A stretch of DNA of 64,000 nt from the NCBI RefSeq assembly GCF_900109545.1, contig NZ_FOAP01000008.1, forward strand, positions 124,001 through 188,000. Direction: 5' to 3'. Origin of the DNA: Stigmatella aurantiaca (lineage in GTDB: Bacteria > Myxococcota > Myxococcia > Myxococcales > Myxococcaceae). The notes beneath the pieces are model-generated. The model was not told the DNA's origin, made no database searches, and saw nothing but the letters and a program-made list of their open reading frames with translations. This document shows, one piece after another, positions 8,030 through 15,657 of this stretch. A program made the position numbers and the translations under genes. The first letter of the stretch is position 1, and each line of letters opens with the position of its first letter.

Positions 8030-9406
8030 ATGTTTCTTCGAGGCGCCGGAGTTGTTTTGGGGTGTATCGCCGGAGTGGTGGCCAGCGGCTGTGGTTCCGA
8101 AAGCCCCCAGCGGCCGGTGGAGGTGAGCACGGGCCTGGCGCTGGACGGCGAGGCGATCCGTGTCGTCTACGGCGACGGTCCGGGCACGGCCGTGGAGGGG
8201 AATGATCCACGGCTCAACGCCATCCACAATGGGACGGAGCCGCAGGACGCATCGTTCGCGGTGACGGGGACGGGCACGGTGACGGGCCGGCTGACCGCGG
8301 GCACCGAGGTGGTTCTCGAGGCGAAAGCCCCAACGGCCTCACTGACGCCGCTGCTGCGCGTACGAAACACCACGGGGGGGGACACCGAACCGGCTTGGGA
8401 CGGGTTCTCGCTCTTCACGGTGGATTCGGCGGGCGGCCTGCTGGCGCGCGGAGAGATGGGCTTCGGAACCATCCCCTTCTCGGGAAAGGGGTACCGGATG
8501 ATGTGGTACCCCCACAAGGCCTCCTTCCGCGCGGGCTATGCCGAGACGCAATGGGATGATGCCAACATCGGCTTTTTCTCCTGGGCGGGAGGGAACCTGA
8601 CGGTGGCCAGCGCGTACGGCGCCTTCGCGCACGGCGACCAGTGTGAGGCCACCGGCACGGTCGCGGTCTGCCTGGGCTCCGCCAACAAGGCCAGCGGGAC
8701 GGCGTCGATCGCCACGGGCGCCTCGACCACCGCGAGTGGTTTCGGCTCCGTGTCGATGGGCTACACCAACGTGGCCAGCGGGCAGGGGGCCGTGGCACTG
8801 GGGTATCGCACCACGGCGAACGCGGATTACTCCACGGCGTTGGGCTACCGGGTGAGCTCGGGGGGCTTCACCGGTTCGTTCATCTGGGGCGACCAATCCA
8901 CGACCTCGACCACCTCCGCGACGAACTCCGCATCCAACCAGTTCATGGTGCGTGCGGCGGGTGGGGTGCGGTTGCGCACCCAGAGCAATCTGGGCACGGG
9001 GTGCGACCTGCCCGCGGGCTCCGGGGCTTTCGCGTGTACCTCGGACCGCGACACCAAGGAGGACTTCCGCCGGGTGAATGCGGAGGAGGTGCTGGCGAAG
9101 GTGGCCGGGATGACGGTGGAGAGTTGGCGCTACAAGACCGAGGCGGCGGGCGTGCGGCACGTGGGCCCGGTGGCCCAGGACTTTCGCGCGGCCTTCGGTC
9201 TGGGCCTGGATGACAAGAGCATCGGCATGCTCGACATCGACGGCGTGAACATGGTGGCCATCCAGGCGCTGGAGCGCCGCACGCAGGAGTTGAACGCGAA
9301 GAGCGCGGAGGTGGATGCGCTCAAGTCGCAGGTGACGGACCTCCAGCGCAGCGTCGAGCGGCTGGAGGCCGCCATGAACGCGTTGAGTGCGAAGGCGGAG
9401 AGGTAG
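8030..9406 (+). CDS. Lipoprotein with trimeric-adhesin-like head repeats and C-terminal peptidase S74 chaperone domain
   Basis: 458 residues. The ATG at 8030 (GGGAG upstream) gives a lipoprotein signal with lipobox VASGC at ~residues 16-20. The middle part contains YadA-head-like motifs (TASGFGSVSMGYTNVASGQGA, then ALGYRTTANADYSTALGY). The C-terminal ~130 residues fit the intramolecular chaperone auto-processing domain, peptidase S74: SDRDTKED carries the Ser/Lys pair, VGPVAQDF matches the conserved GxxAQE-like segment, and a coiled coil ends the protein. In characterised members this domain trimerises the upstream region and cleaves itself off. A trimeric surface lipoprotein or fibre is inferred. 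Confidence 0.8.
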   Translation: MFLRGAGVVLGCIAGVVASGCGSESPQRPVEVSTGLALDGEAIRVVYGDGPGTAVEGNDPRLNAIHNGTEPQDASFAVTGTGTVTGRLTAGTEVVLEAKAPTASLTPLLRVRNTTGGDTEPAWDGFSLFTVDSAGGLLARGEMGFGTIPFSGKGYRMMWYPHKASFRAGYAETQWDDANIGFFSWAGGNLTVASAYGAFAHGDQCEATGTVAVCLGSANKASGTASIATGASTTASGFGSVSMGYTNVASGQGAVALGYRTTANADYSTALGYRVSSGGFTGSFIWGDQSTTSTTSATNSASNQFMVRAAGGVRLRTQSNLGTGCDLPAGSGAFACTSDRDTKEDFRRVNAEEVLAKVAGMTVESWRYKTEAAGVRHVGPVAQDFRAAFGLGLDDKSIGMLDIDGVNMVAIQALERRTQELNAKSAEVDALKSQVTDLQRSVERLEAAMNALSAKAER

Positions 9407-9421
9407 GCCGGGGCGCTGGGC

Positions 9422-10354
9422 TCATTTGACCGGCAAGAAGTCGCCTGTCGTCTGAAATCCGATGCCGATCAGGGGCAGGGCCGCGGACGTGTCCTCGCCC
9501 GTGCGGAACCGGTGCTGGAGCCACCACTGGACGAGGACGAAGACGGTGGGCGTGTTGAAGAGCGCCCCATCCTCGGCCTTGAACGTATAGGCCACGAAGG
9601 GGCCCACGCGCTGCGAGGCATTGCTCTCCTCCGTGGAGGGATGGGCTGGATCGAAGTGCTTGGCCTCGCCGTAGAAGGGGACCGTGGCGGTGTAGCGCGC
9701 GCCCGTGAGGAGTCTGTTGCCAGCGCCCTGGTACAGCACGTCGAGATCGTTGGTGGCGAACCAGCCCGCGTTGGGCGCCCCCACATCGTAGAACTGGTCG
9801 TAGTAGATCCGGTCGCCCGGCCGCAGGTTGAGGTCCCCCCGCACGAGCCGCGCCTGGCTGCGGACGAGCAGGCGCGACACCTTGGCCTGGAACGTGGCCC
9901 CGAGGGTCAGTTCCCAGCCGTGGGCCGAGAACCGGTTGTCCGTGTTGTCCTGGAGGGCGCTGTCGCTGAAGTCCGACTGGGCCCCCGGGAACCCCTGCAA
10001 CTGATCGAAGTTGCCGAAGTACTGGACGTATTGCAGTGCCGCCCAGACGTTGAAGAGGGAGAGGGGACTGAACTCGGCATAGGGGCCCACACGCACGAAC
10101 GCCGGGCTCAGCGTGGGGGCCACGCCCAGGCCCAGGAAGTTGTCCCGGAGGGCCAGCGACTCGCTCTCGTACAGCCGGTACCGGTAGGAGACCCTGCTGT
10201 CGAGCAGGACTCCGAGCGGATTGTGCCTCAGCGCGAAGGTGGTCCGGTGAATGAGGCGGTGCTGGGGCGGCGGCTGGTTCTGCAGCATCTGCGCAGAGGC
10301 TGCCAGCGGCACCACGAAGGCGGCCAACAACAGGATCCGGGAGAGGGCAGGCAT
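9422..10354 (-). CDS. Outer-membrane beta-barrel-like protein of unknown function
   Basis: 310 residues. A signal peptide MPALSRILLLAAFVVPLAASA is followed by alternating hydrophobic/polar strands rich in aromatic residues (RVSYRYRLYE, FVRVGPYAEF, AALQYVQYF, GPFVAYTFKA) and ends in a barrel-like strand. No enzymatic motif is visible. It converges with the S74 lipoprotein at a 15-bp gap, and a strong hairpin separates it from the gene upstream. Such barrels are often porins or assembly proteins; the specific role is unknown. Confidence 0.65.
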   Translation of the reverse strand: MPALSRILLLAAFVVPLAASAQMLQNQPPPQHRLIHRTTFALRHNPLGVLLDSRVSYRYRLYESESLALRDNFLGLGVAPTLSPAFVRVGPYAEFSPLSLFNVWAALQYVQYFGNFDQLQGFPGAQSDFSDSALQDNTDNRFSAHGWELTLGATFQAKVSRLLVRSQARLVRGDLNLRPGDRIYYDQFYDVGAPNAGWFATNDLDVLYQGAGNRLLTGARYTATVPFYGEAKHFDPAHPSTEESNASQRVGPFVAYTFKAEDGALFNTPTVFVLVQWWLQHRFRTGEDTSAALPLIGIGFQTTGDFLPVK

Positions 10355-10389
10355 GACGACCCGAGGGGAGGGCGAGGAGTCATGCAGTC

Positions 10390-10409
10390 TGGTCCGGGAG
10401 CCCGGACCA
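10390..10409 (-). terminator. Terminator hairpin after the Rsm22-like gene
   Basis: A perfect 8-bp stem (10390-10397 with 10402-10409, loop GAGC) lies 32 bp past the stop of the upstream minus-strand gene. A second small inverted repeat (CAAAG/CTTTG) follows directly on the upstream side. Confidence 0.6.
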
Positions 10410-10440
10410 AAGATATCGCTTTGTCTTCCGCGGGACCGGC

Positions 10441-11610
10441 TCAGGGTGTGTCTTTGGCCGGTGGCGGCGGGACACCCTTGCCCGCAGGGGCCACCACCCG
10501 CACTTCCGTGCGGTCATCCAGCGCGAGCCCGTCACCCTTGGGCTCGGTCTCCGTCACCGAGAGGACGTCCCCGCGCTGGAGCTTGAAGAAGCGCTCGTTC
10601 TTCTCCGTGCGGTGCTTCTCCTGGAGCGCGAGCCCCAGGCGCCCCTCGGGGCCGCAGCCGATGTAGCGCTGGCGCCCCTTGCCCTCCAAGGACTCGGAGA
10701 CGATGCGGAAGAGCCTCCCGGGCGTGGGCTCCGGCCAGGGCTCGCCCGCGGGCGCCAGCATCAGGTAGCTCATCTTCAGGGACTCCTTGTGCAGCCCCGC
10801 CGCCCGCGCCAGCTCCTCCACCACCCGGGGCATGGGCCAGGGCCGCTCCGCGTGGCACCAGTCGCTCTCCTTCACCAGCGCCGGGCAGTTGCCCCGGAAG
10901 AGGCACGGGGCCCGCACCGCGTAGCCCTTGCCCACCAGCACGTCGCGGACCTTCAGCAGGGCGCGGGAGGTCTCCCTCAGCGCGGGCTCCAGCACCAGCA
11001 GGCTTCCGCCCTTCTTCACCTGGGCCAGCACCTGCTCCAGCAGCGCGGCGCGGGGGGGGATGGCGCCGTCCCCCGTTCCGTACAACTCGTTGAGCACGTG
11101 GCCCATGGTGATGAGATCGTACGTGCCCTCGGGCAGGGGCGCCTTGCGCGTCGGGTCCCACTCCCGCGTGGCGAGCGCCTCCCCAGCCTCCGTGGCCAGC
11201 GCGCGTGCCAGGGCCAGGGCAGGCTTGCTCCGGTCCGCCGCCGTGACTTCCTTGGCGCCCGCGTCCATGGCGGCGAAGGCCAGGGGGCCGGGGCCGCTGC
11301 CCAGGTCCAGCACCTGCCGGGGGCGGTTGGGCAGCTCCCCGAGCGCCTGGCGCGCCTGGGCGTAGGAGACCGGCCAGTAGAAGAGCAGGTAGGCGCCCAG
11401 GAGCCGGGGGTCGTCCATGTACTTGGCCCCCGCGAGCTGCCGCTCCCGGGTGAGCCCGAGCGACAGCTGCTTCACCCCGGCCCCCACCTCTTTCACTTCT
11501 TGAGGTGTGAGACGCGTCTCGGGCCCATCCCCCTTCTTCCGGGCCTGCCTCCAGACGGCGATGAGCCGCGGAATCCAGCGCTCCAGATCCCTGCTATACG
11601 CCTCGCTCAT
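10441..11610 (-). CDS. Rsm22/METTL17-like SAM-dependent methyltransferase (ribosomal small subunit associated)
   Basis: 389 residues. The ATG at 11610 is preferred to a GTG ten codons upstream. A class I methyltransferase core is visible: SAM-binding motif VLDLGSGPGPLAF near residue 110, an acidic motif II (AADRS), and DLITMGHVLNELYG. A cysteine cluster follows, CLFRGNCPALVKESDWC, with a further Cys in YIGCGPEG. This matches the Fe-S cysteine pattern of Rsm22/METTL17 proteins, which act in small ribosomal subunit assembly of mitochondria and occur in some bacteria. The C-terminal ~60 residues look like an OB-like tail. Single gene with its own terminator. Enzymatic activity in this family is unproven. 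Confidence 0.8.
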   Translation of the reverse strand: MSEAYSRDLERWIPRLIAVWRQARKKGDGPETRLTPQEVKEVGAGVKQLSLGLTRERQLAGAKYMDDPRLLGAYLLFYWPVSYAQARQALGELPNRPRQVLDLGSGPGPLAFAAMDAGAKEVTAADRSKPALALARALATEAGEALATREWDPTRKAPLPEGTYDLITMGHVLNELYGTGDGAIPPRAALLEQVLAQVKKGGSLLVLEPALRETSRALLKVRDVLVGKGYAVRAPCLFRGNCPALVKESDWCHAERPWPMPRVVEELARAAGLHKESLKMSYLMLAPAGEPWPEPTPGRLFRIVSESLEGKGRQRYIGCGPEGRLGLALQEKHRTEKNERFFKLQRGDVLSVTETEPKGDGLALDDRTEVRVVAPAGKGVPPPPAKDTP

Positions 11611-11672
11611 CGTCACTGAACCCCATTGGAAGGGTCGCACCCACGGGGCGACCGCGTTAAATCCCGTCCCTC

Positions 11673-12674
11673 ATGATCTCCGTTCGCGGCTTGCGCAAGC
11701 ATTACAAGGTCCACAAGCGCCCGCCTGGCCTCAAGGCGGCCTTCCGCTCGCTCCTCCGCCGGGAGTACACCGCCGTGAAGGCCGTCGATGGCATCTCCTT
11801 CGACATCCGGCCCGGGGAGCGGGTGGGGTTCCTGGGCCCCAATGGCGCCGGCAAGACGACGACGCTCAAGGTGCTCTCCGGACTGCTCCACCCCTCCGAG
11901 GGGGAGGTGACGGTGGATGGCCATGTGCCCCGTCACCGGGAAGCCGCCTTTCTCAAGAAAATCATGCTCGTCATGGGGCAGAAGCAGCAGCTCCTCTGGG
12001 ACTTGCCGCCCTCGGAGACGTTCGAACTCAACCGGGCCATCTACGACGTGCCGCCCGCCCAGTTCAAGCAGACGCTGGACGAGCTGGTGGGGCTTTTGGA
12101 GCTGGAGGACCTCATCCACAAGCCCACCCGGCAGCTGTCCCTGGGCGAGCGGATGAAGTGCGAGCTGGCCGCGGCCCTCATCCACCGGCCGCAGGTGCTC
12201 TTCCTGGACGAGCCCACCATCGGTCTGGATGTGTCGATGCAGACCACCATGCGCGCCTTCATCAAGTCCTATAACGAGCGGTACGGCGCCACGCTCATCC
12301 TCACCAGCCACTACATGGACGATGTGGCGGCGCTGTGCCCGCGCGTCATCGTCATCGACAAGGGGCTGCTCTCGTACGACGGGGGGCTGGACGCGCTGGT
12401 GCAGCGGGTGCGGCCGGAGAAGCGGGTGATGTTCCGGCTGGCCCAGCCCGTGGAGCCCGCGCGCCTGGAGGGGCTGGGGCGGGTGGTGTCGCACGAGCCC
12501 ACCTCGGCGGTGCTCCAGGTGCCCCCGGAGGCCGTGAGCGCCACCATCAGCCGGGCGCTGGCGGGCCTGCCGGTGACGGACCTGACGGTGGAGAACGCGC
12601 CGCTCGAGGAAGTGATGAGCGAGCTGTTCACCGAGAACAAGGTGCGCAGGGCCGCGGGCCGGGTGGGCACATGA
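11673..12674 (+). CDS. ABC-2 type exporter ATP-binding protein
   Basis: 333 residues. Walker A GPNGAGKTTT, a Q-loop region (VMGQKQQLLWD), signature LSLGERMK, Walker B VLFLDEPTIGLD and switch His (LTSHYMDD) are all present, so it should be an active ATPase. The C-terminal ~90 residues form the extra domain typical of DrrA/NatA-type subunits. It is the first gene of a three-gene operon: its TGA overlaps the permease ATG (ATGA at 12671-12674). The substrate cannot be told from sequence; lipid-like molecules, antibiotics or polysaccharide are possible. Confidence 0.93.
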   Translation: MISVRGLRKHYKVHKRPPGLKAAFRSLLRREYTAVKAVDGISFDIRPGERVGFLGPNGAGKTTTLKVLSGLLHPSEGEVTVDGHVPRHREAAFLKKIMLVMGQKQQLLWDLPPSETFELNRAIYDVPPAQFKQTLDELVGLLELEDLIHKPTRQLSLGERMKCELAAALIHRPQVLFLDEPTIGLDVSMQTTMRAFIKSYNERYGATLILTSHYMDDVAALCPRVIVIDKGLLSYDGGLDALVQRVRPEKRVMFRLAQPVEPARLEGLGRVVSHEPTSAVLQVPPEAVSATISRALAGLPVTDLTVENAPLEEVMSELFTENKVRRAAGRVGT

Positions 12675-13474
12675 GCCTGCGAAACGCCGCCCGGGCCTTT
12701 CCCACCATGCTGCGCATCGGCTTCTCCGAGGCGCTGGCCTACCGGGCCGAGCTGCTCATCTGGGTGGTGTCCACCACCATGCCCCTCATCATGATGGCGC
12801 TGTGGACGGCGGTGGCCCGGGATGCGCCCGTGGGGCGCTACGGCACGGAGGGCTTCATCGGCTACTTCCTGGCCACCTTCGTGGTGCGCCAGCTCACCGG
12901 CTCCTGGGCCGCCTGGCAGATCAACTTCGAGACCCGGCAGGGCACGCTGTCCATGCGGCTCTTGCGCCCCATCTCGCCCCTGTGGGCCTATGCGGCCGAG
13001 AACCTGGGCGCCATGCCCATGCGCCTGCTGGTGGCGGTGCCGGTGGCGCTGCTGTCGGTGTACGCCATCGGGCGCGAGGCGGTACCCCAGACGGCCTGGG
13101 GCTGGCCCCTGCTCGTGGTGGCGATCTTCGGCGGGTGGCTCATCACCTTCCTGGCCAACGTGGCGATTGGGACGATGGTGTTCTACATGGAGAGCAGCCA
13201 GAAGCTGATGGACGTGTACCTGGTGCTCTTCTTCGTCTTCTCTGGCTACATGTACCCGGTGGAGCTGTTTCCCCCCACGCTGCGCGCCGTGGCGGACTGG
13301 CTGCCGTTCCGCTACCAGATCGGCTTCCCCGTGGAGGTGATGACGGGGGCGCACGGGCTGCTGGAGACACTGGCGCTCCTGGGCCGGCAGTGGCTGTGGG
13401 TCCTGCTGCTGGCCGTCTTCTCCTTCTCGCTGTGGCGGCGGGGCGTGCGGCGCTTCGCGGCGTACGGAGGCTAG
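12671..13474 (+). CDS. ABC-2 type exporter permease, first subunit
   Basis: 267 residues with about six hydrophobic helices (RAELLIWVVSTTMPLIMMAL, LLVAVPVALLSVYAI, WPLLVVAIFGGWLITFL and others). It has no ATPase motifs and fits the DUF990/ABC-2 permease family that pairs with the upstream ATPase. It overlaps the ATPase gene by 4 nt, implying translational coupling, and is followed 4 nt later by the second permease, so the exporter probably works as a heterodimeric channel. Confidence 0.88.
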   Translation: MSLRNAARAFPTMLRIGFSEALAYRAELLIWVVSTTMPLIMMALWTAVARDAPVGRYGTEGFIGYFLATFVVRQLTGSWAAWQINFETRQGTLSMRLLRPISPLWAYAAENLGAMPMRLLVAVPVALLSVYAIGREAVPQTAWGWPLLVVAIFGGWLITFLANVAIGTMVFYMESSQKLMDVYLVLFFVFSGYMYPVELFPPTLRAVADWLPFRYQIGFPVEVMTGAHGLLETLALLGRQWLWVLLLAVFSFSLWRRGVRRFAAYGG

Positions 13475-13478
13475 GGCC

Positions 13479-14270
13479 ATGATTCGCCGCTACCTGCGCC
13501 TGCTGGGCGTCCAGCTGCGCTCCTCCAGCCTGCTCGTCCTCCAGTACCGGGGGGACTTCGTGCTCGAGGGGCTCGTGTCCCTGTTCTGGACGGTCACCGC
13601 GCTGGCGCCCCTGCTCGTGGTGTACCGGGGCCGCGAGGCCGTGGCGGGCTGGAGCTTCGCCGAGGCGCTGCTCGTGGTGGGCTGGTTCACGCTGCTCCAG
13701 GGCGTGCTGGAGGGCGCCATCACCCCCAGCCTCAACGGCGTGGTGGACCACATCCGCAAGGGCACGCTCGACTTCGTGCTGCTCAAGCCCGCGGACGCGC
13801 AGTTCCTGGTGTCCACCACGCGCTTCCTGCCGTGGCGCGCCACCAACGTCCTGTCGGGCGTGGCGCTCTTCGTCTACGCCTTCCACCTGCTGGACCGGGC
13901 CCCCTCCATCCCGGGGTTGTTCATCTCCCTGGTGCTGCTGGGCAGCAGCACGCTGCTGCTCTACTCGCTGTGGATTCTCACGGTGAGCGCCGCCTTCTTC
14001 GTGGTGCGGGTGGACAACCTCACCTACTTCTTCCAGTCCATCTTCGACGCGGCGCGTTGGCCCTCCTCCGTGTTCAAGGGGACGCTGTCGTTCGTCTTTA
14101 CCTTCATCATTCCGCTGGCGTTGATGACGACGTTCCCCGCGGAGGCGATGCTGGGGCGTCTGCCCCTGCACTCCCTGGCCGCGGCCGTGGGCGGCTCGTG
14201 GGTGTTCGCCTATGTCGCGCGCCAGGTGTGGCTGCGCTCCATCGGGCACTACACGTCCGCCAGCAGTTGA
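13479..14270 (+). CDS. ABC-2 type exporter permease, second subunit
   Basis: 263 residues, six predicted transmembrane helices (FVLEGLVSLFWTVTALAPLL, TLLLYSLWILTVSAAFFVV, FVFTFIIPLALMTTF). A charged loop (NGVVDHIRKGTLDFVLLKP) resembles the coupling segment seen at the same place in its partner (FETRQGTLSMRLLRP), so the two permeases are paralogues. It ends the operon; its stop codon lies inside the first copy of a repeated motif that precedes the lipase gene. Confidence 0.86.
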   Translation: MIRRYLRLLGVQLRSSSLLVLQYRGDFVLEGLVSLFWTVTALAPLLVVYRGREAVAGWSFAEALLVVGWFTLLQGVLEGAITPSLNGVVDHIRKGTLDFVLLKPADAQFLVSTTRFLPWRATNVLSGVALFVYAFHLLDRAPSIPGLFISLVLLGSSTLLLYSLWILTVSAAFFVVRVDNLTYFFQSIFDAARWPSSVFKGTLSFVFTFIIPLALMTTFPAEAMLGRLPLHSLAAAVGGSWVFAYVARQVWLRSIGHYTSASS

Positions 14271-14422
14271 CGCATCGCGCAAGCCTGGCTTCCGGTGGGG
14301 GAGGGGTGTTGCGTGCAAGGGATTGACGCCTTGCGCAATGTTTCATCCCGGCTGGAGCCCCGCGGCTGCCTGCAATCCGTTTGACTTATCAGTCAGGTCT
14401 CGCGCAATCATTTGACGCGTCA
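14267..14422 (+). promoter_or_regulatory. Cluster of TTGAC-containing repeats and palindromes upstream of the lipase (candidate operators)
   Basis: TTGACGCATCGCGCAA (14267-14282) and TTGACGCCTTGCGCAA (14323-14338) are 16-bp direct repeats differing at two positions, 56 bp apart. An inverted repeat TGACT-N4-AGTCA spans 14382-14395, and a perfect palindrome TGACGCGTCA lies at 14413-14422, 31 bp later (about three helical turns). GCGCAA also recurs at 14403-14408. The layout suggests cooperative binding of a dimeric regulator, possibly over the lipase promoter. Binding is inferred. Confidence 0.45.
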
Positions 14423-14520
14423 GAAGGCCATTGCCCGGCGAGGCCGGAGCCCAGGCCCTTCTGGGTGCGGCCCCTGGCGTTGCCGCACGCCGCTGTCTCT
14501 CCCCCACCAAGGAGTCCCCC

Positions 14521-15633
14521 ATGAAGCAGAAGCGCCCGTTCCTTCTGGCAGCGTTGGCCGCAGGTTCCCTCGGGATGGCCACCCCCGCGTTGGCCGCCGC
14601 CGAGAAGACGACCTACCCCGTGGTGTTCGCGCACGGCATGGCCGGCTTCGACAACATCCTGGGCCTGGATTACTGGGGAGATGACTACGGCACCTTCGTG
14701 GGCGACCCCTGTGACGAGTTCCTGGAGGTGTACTGCAACGACCTGATCAACTCCGGGCAGAAGTCGTTCGTCGCCGCCGTGCAGCCCTTCGAGAGCTCCG
14801 AGGTGCGCGGGCTCCAGCTGGCCAACCAGATCGAAAGCTACATGGCCACCTCGGGCGCCAGGTACGTGAGCCTCGTGGGCCACTCCCAGGGCGGCATCGA
14901 CATCCGCAAGGCCGCGCGCCTGCTGCGGGAGCGCAAGGGCTACACCGCCGTGAAGGCGCTCGTGAGCGTCTCCTCGCCGCACCGCGGCTCGCCGGTTGCC
15001 CAGTGGGTGCTGAAGCTCGGCAACGGCGTCACCGGCGTCGTGGACGCGCTGGCGCGCATGTTCGGGGATGTCATCTACGGCGCGGGCAATGACGGCTACG
15101 GGGCCGCCAAGGCGCTCACCTACAATGACTTCGATGCGGCGGATGGGAAGACGACGGGGGCGAAGGCCTTCAACGCCGCCTATCCGATCAGCACCAACTA
15201 TGCGTCGCTGTATGGCTCGCTGATGACCGCCCAGACGGGGCTCAGCGTCAATCCGGCCCTGTACCTGGTGAAGGAGTTCTTCTTCGATCCGGACGGGGAC
15301 GGCTACTGCGTCGACGACTGCGACAACGACGGCGCCGCGGGCAAGGGCGACGGCGTGTCCGGCGACAACGATGACGACGGCCTGGTGGGCATCAACTCCC
15401 AGCAGATGGGCCACCGGCTGCGGTACACCGAGCTGTCGGGCCTGGACACGCTCTCCATCGACACCTCGGTGGGCTACGTGTCCAACATCAATGCGCCCAG
15501 CGCCGCGCAGATGACCTCCCCCTCCAGCCTCATCATCCAGGACCACATGGATGTGATTGGCGTGGGGCCCGACATGTTCAGCGAGATGGAGTTCTACGCG
15601 GCCATCTTCGACTACGTGGCGAAGAACGACTAG
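14521..15633 (+). CDS. Secreted triacylglycerol lipase (subfamily I.1/I.2, chaperone-dependent type)
   Basis: 370 residues. The ATG at 14521 has AAGGAG upstream and opens a signal peptide (MKQKRPFLLAALAAGSLGMA). The mature part begins YPVVFAHGMAGFD (oxyanion region). The nucleophile elbow GHSQGG gives Ser122, an Asp is offered by DDDGLVGINSQ, and a His by QDHMDVIG near the C-terminus, matching the Ser-Asp-His triad of Pseudomonas/Burkholderia lipases. An insert rich in Asp (DPDGDGYCVDDCDNDG) looks like a calcium-binding thrombospondin-3-type segment. The partner chaperone gene follows 24 bp later. It likely hydrolyses prey or environmental lipids outside the cell. Confidence 0.9.
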   Translation: MKQKRPFLLAALAAGSLGMATPALAAAEKTTYPVVFAHGMAGFDNILGLDYWGDDYGTFVGDPCDEFLEVYCNDLINSGQKSFVAAVQPFESSEVRGLQLANQIESYMATSGARYVSLVGHSQGGIDIRKAARLLRERKGYTAVKALVSVSSPHRGSPVAQWVLKLGNGVTGVVDALARMFGDVIYGAGNDGYGAAKALTYNDFDAADGKTTGAKAFNAAYPISTNYASLYGSLMTAQTGLSVNPALYLVKEFFFDPDGDGYCVDDCDNDGAAGKGDGVSGDNDDDGLVGINSQQMGHRLRYTELSGLDTLSIDTSVGYVSNINAPSAAQMTSPSSLIIQDHMDVIGVGPDMFSEMEFYAAIFDYVAKND

Positions 15634-15657
15634 CGGCCAGCCCCCGGAGACGGCGCC

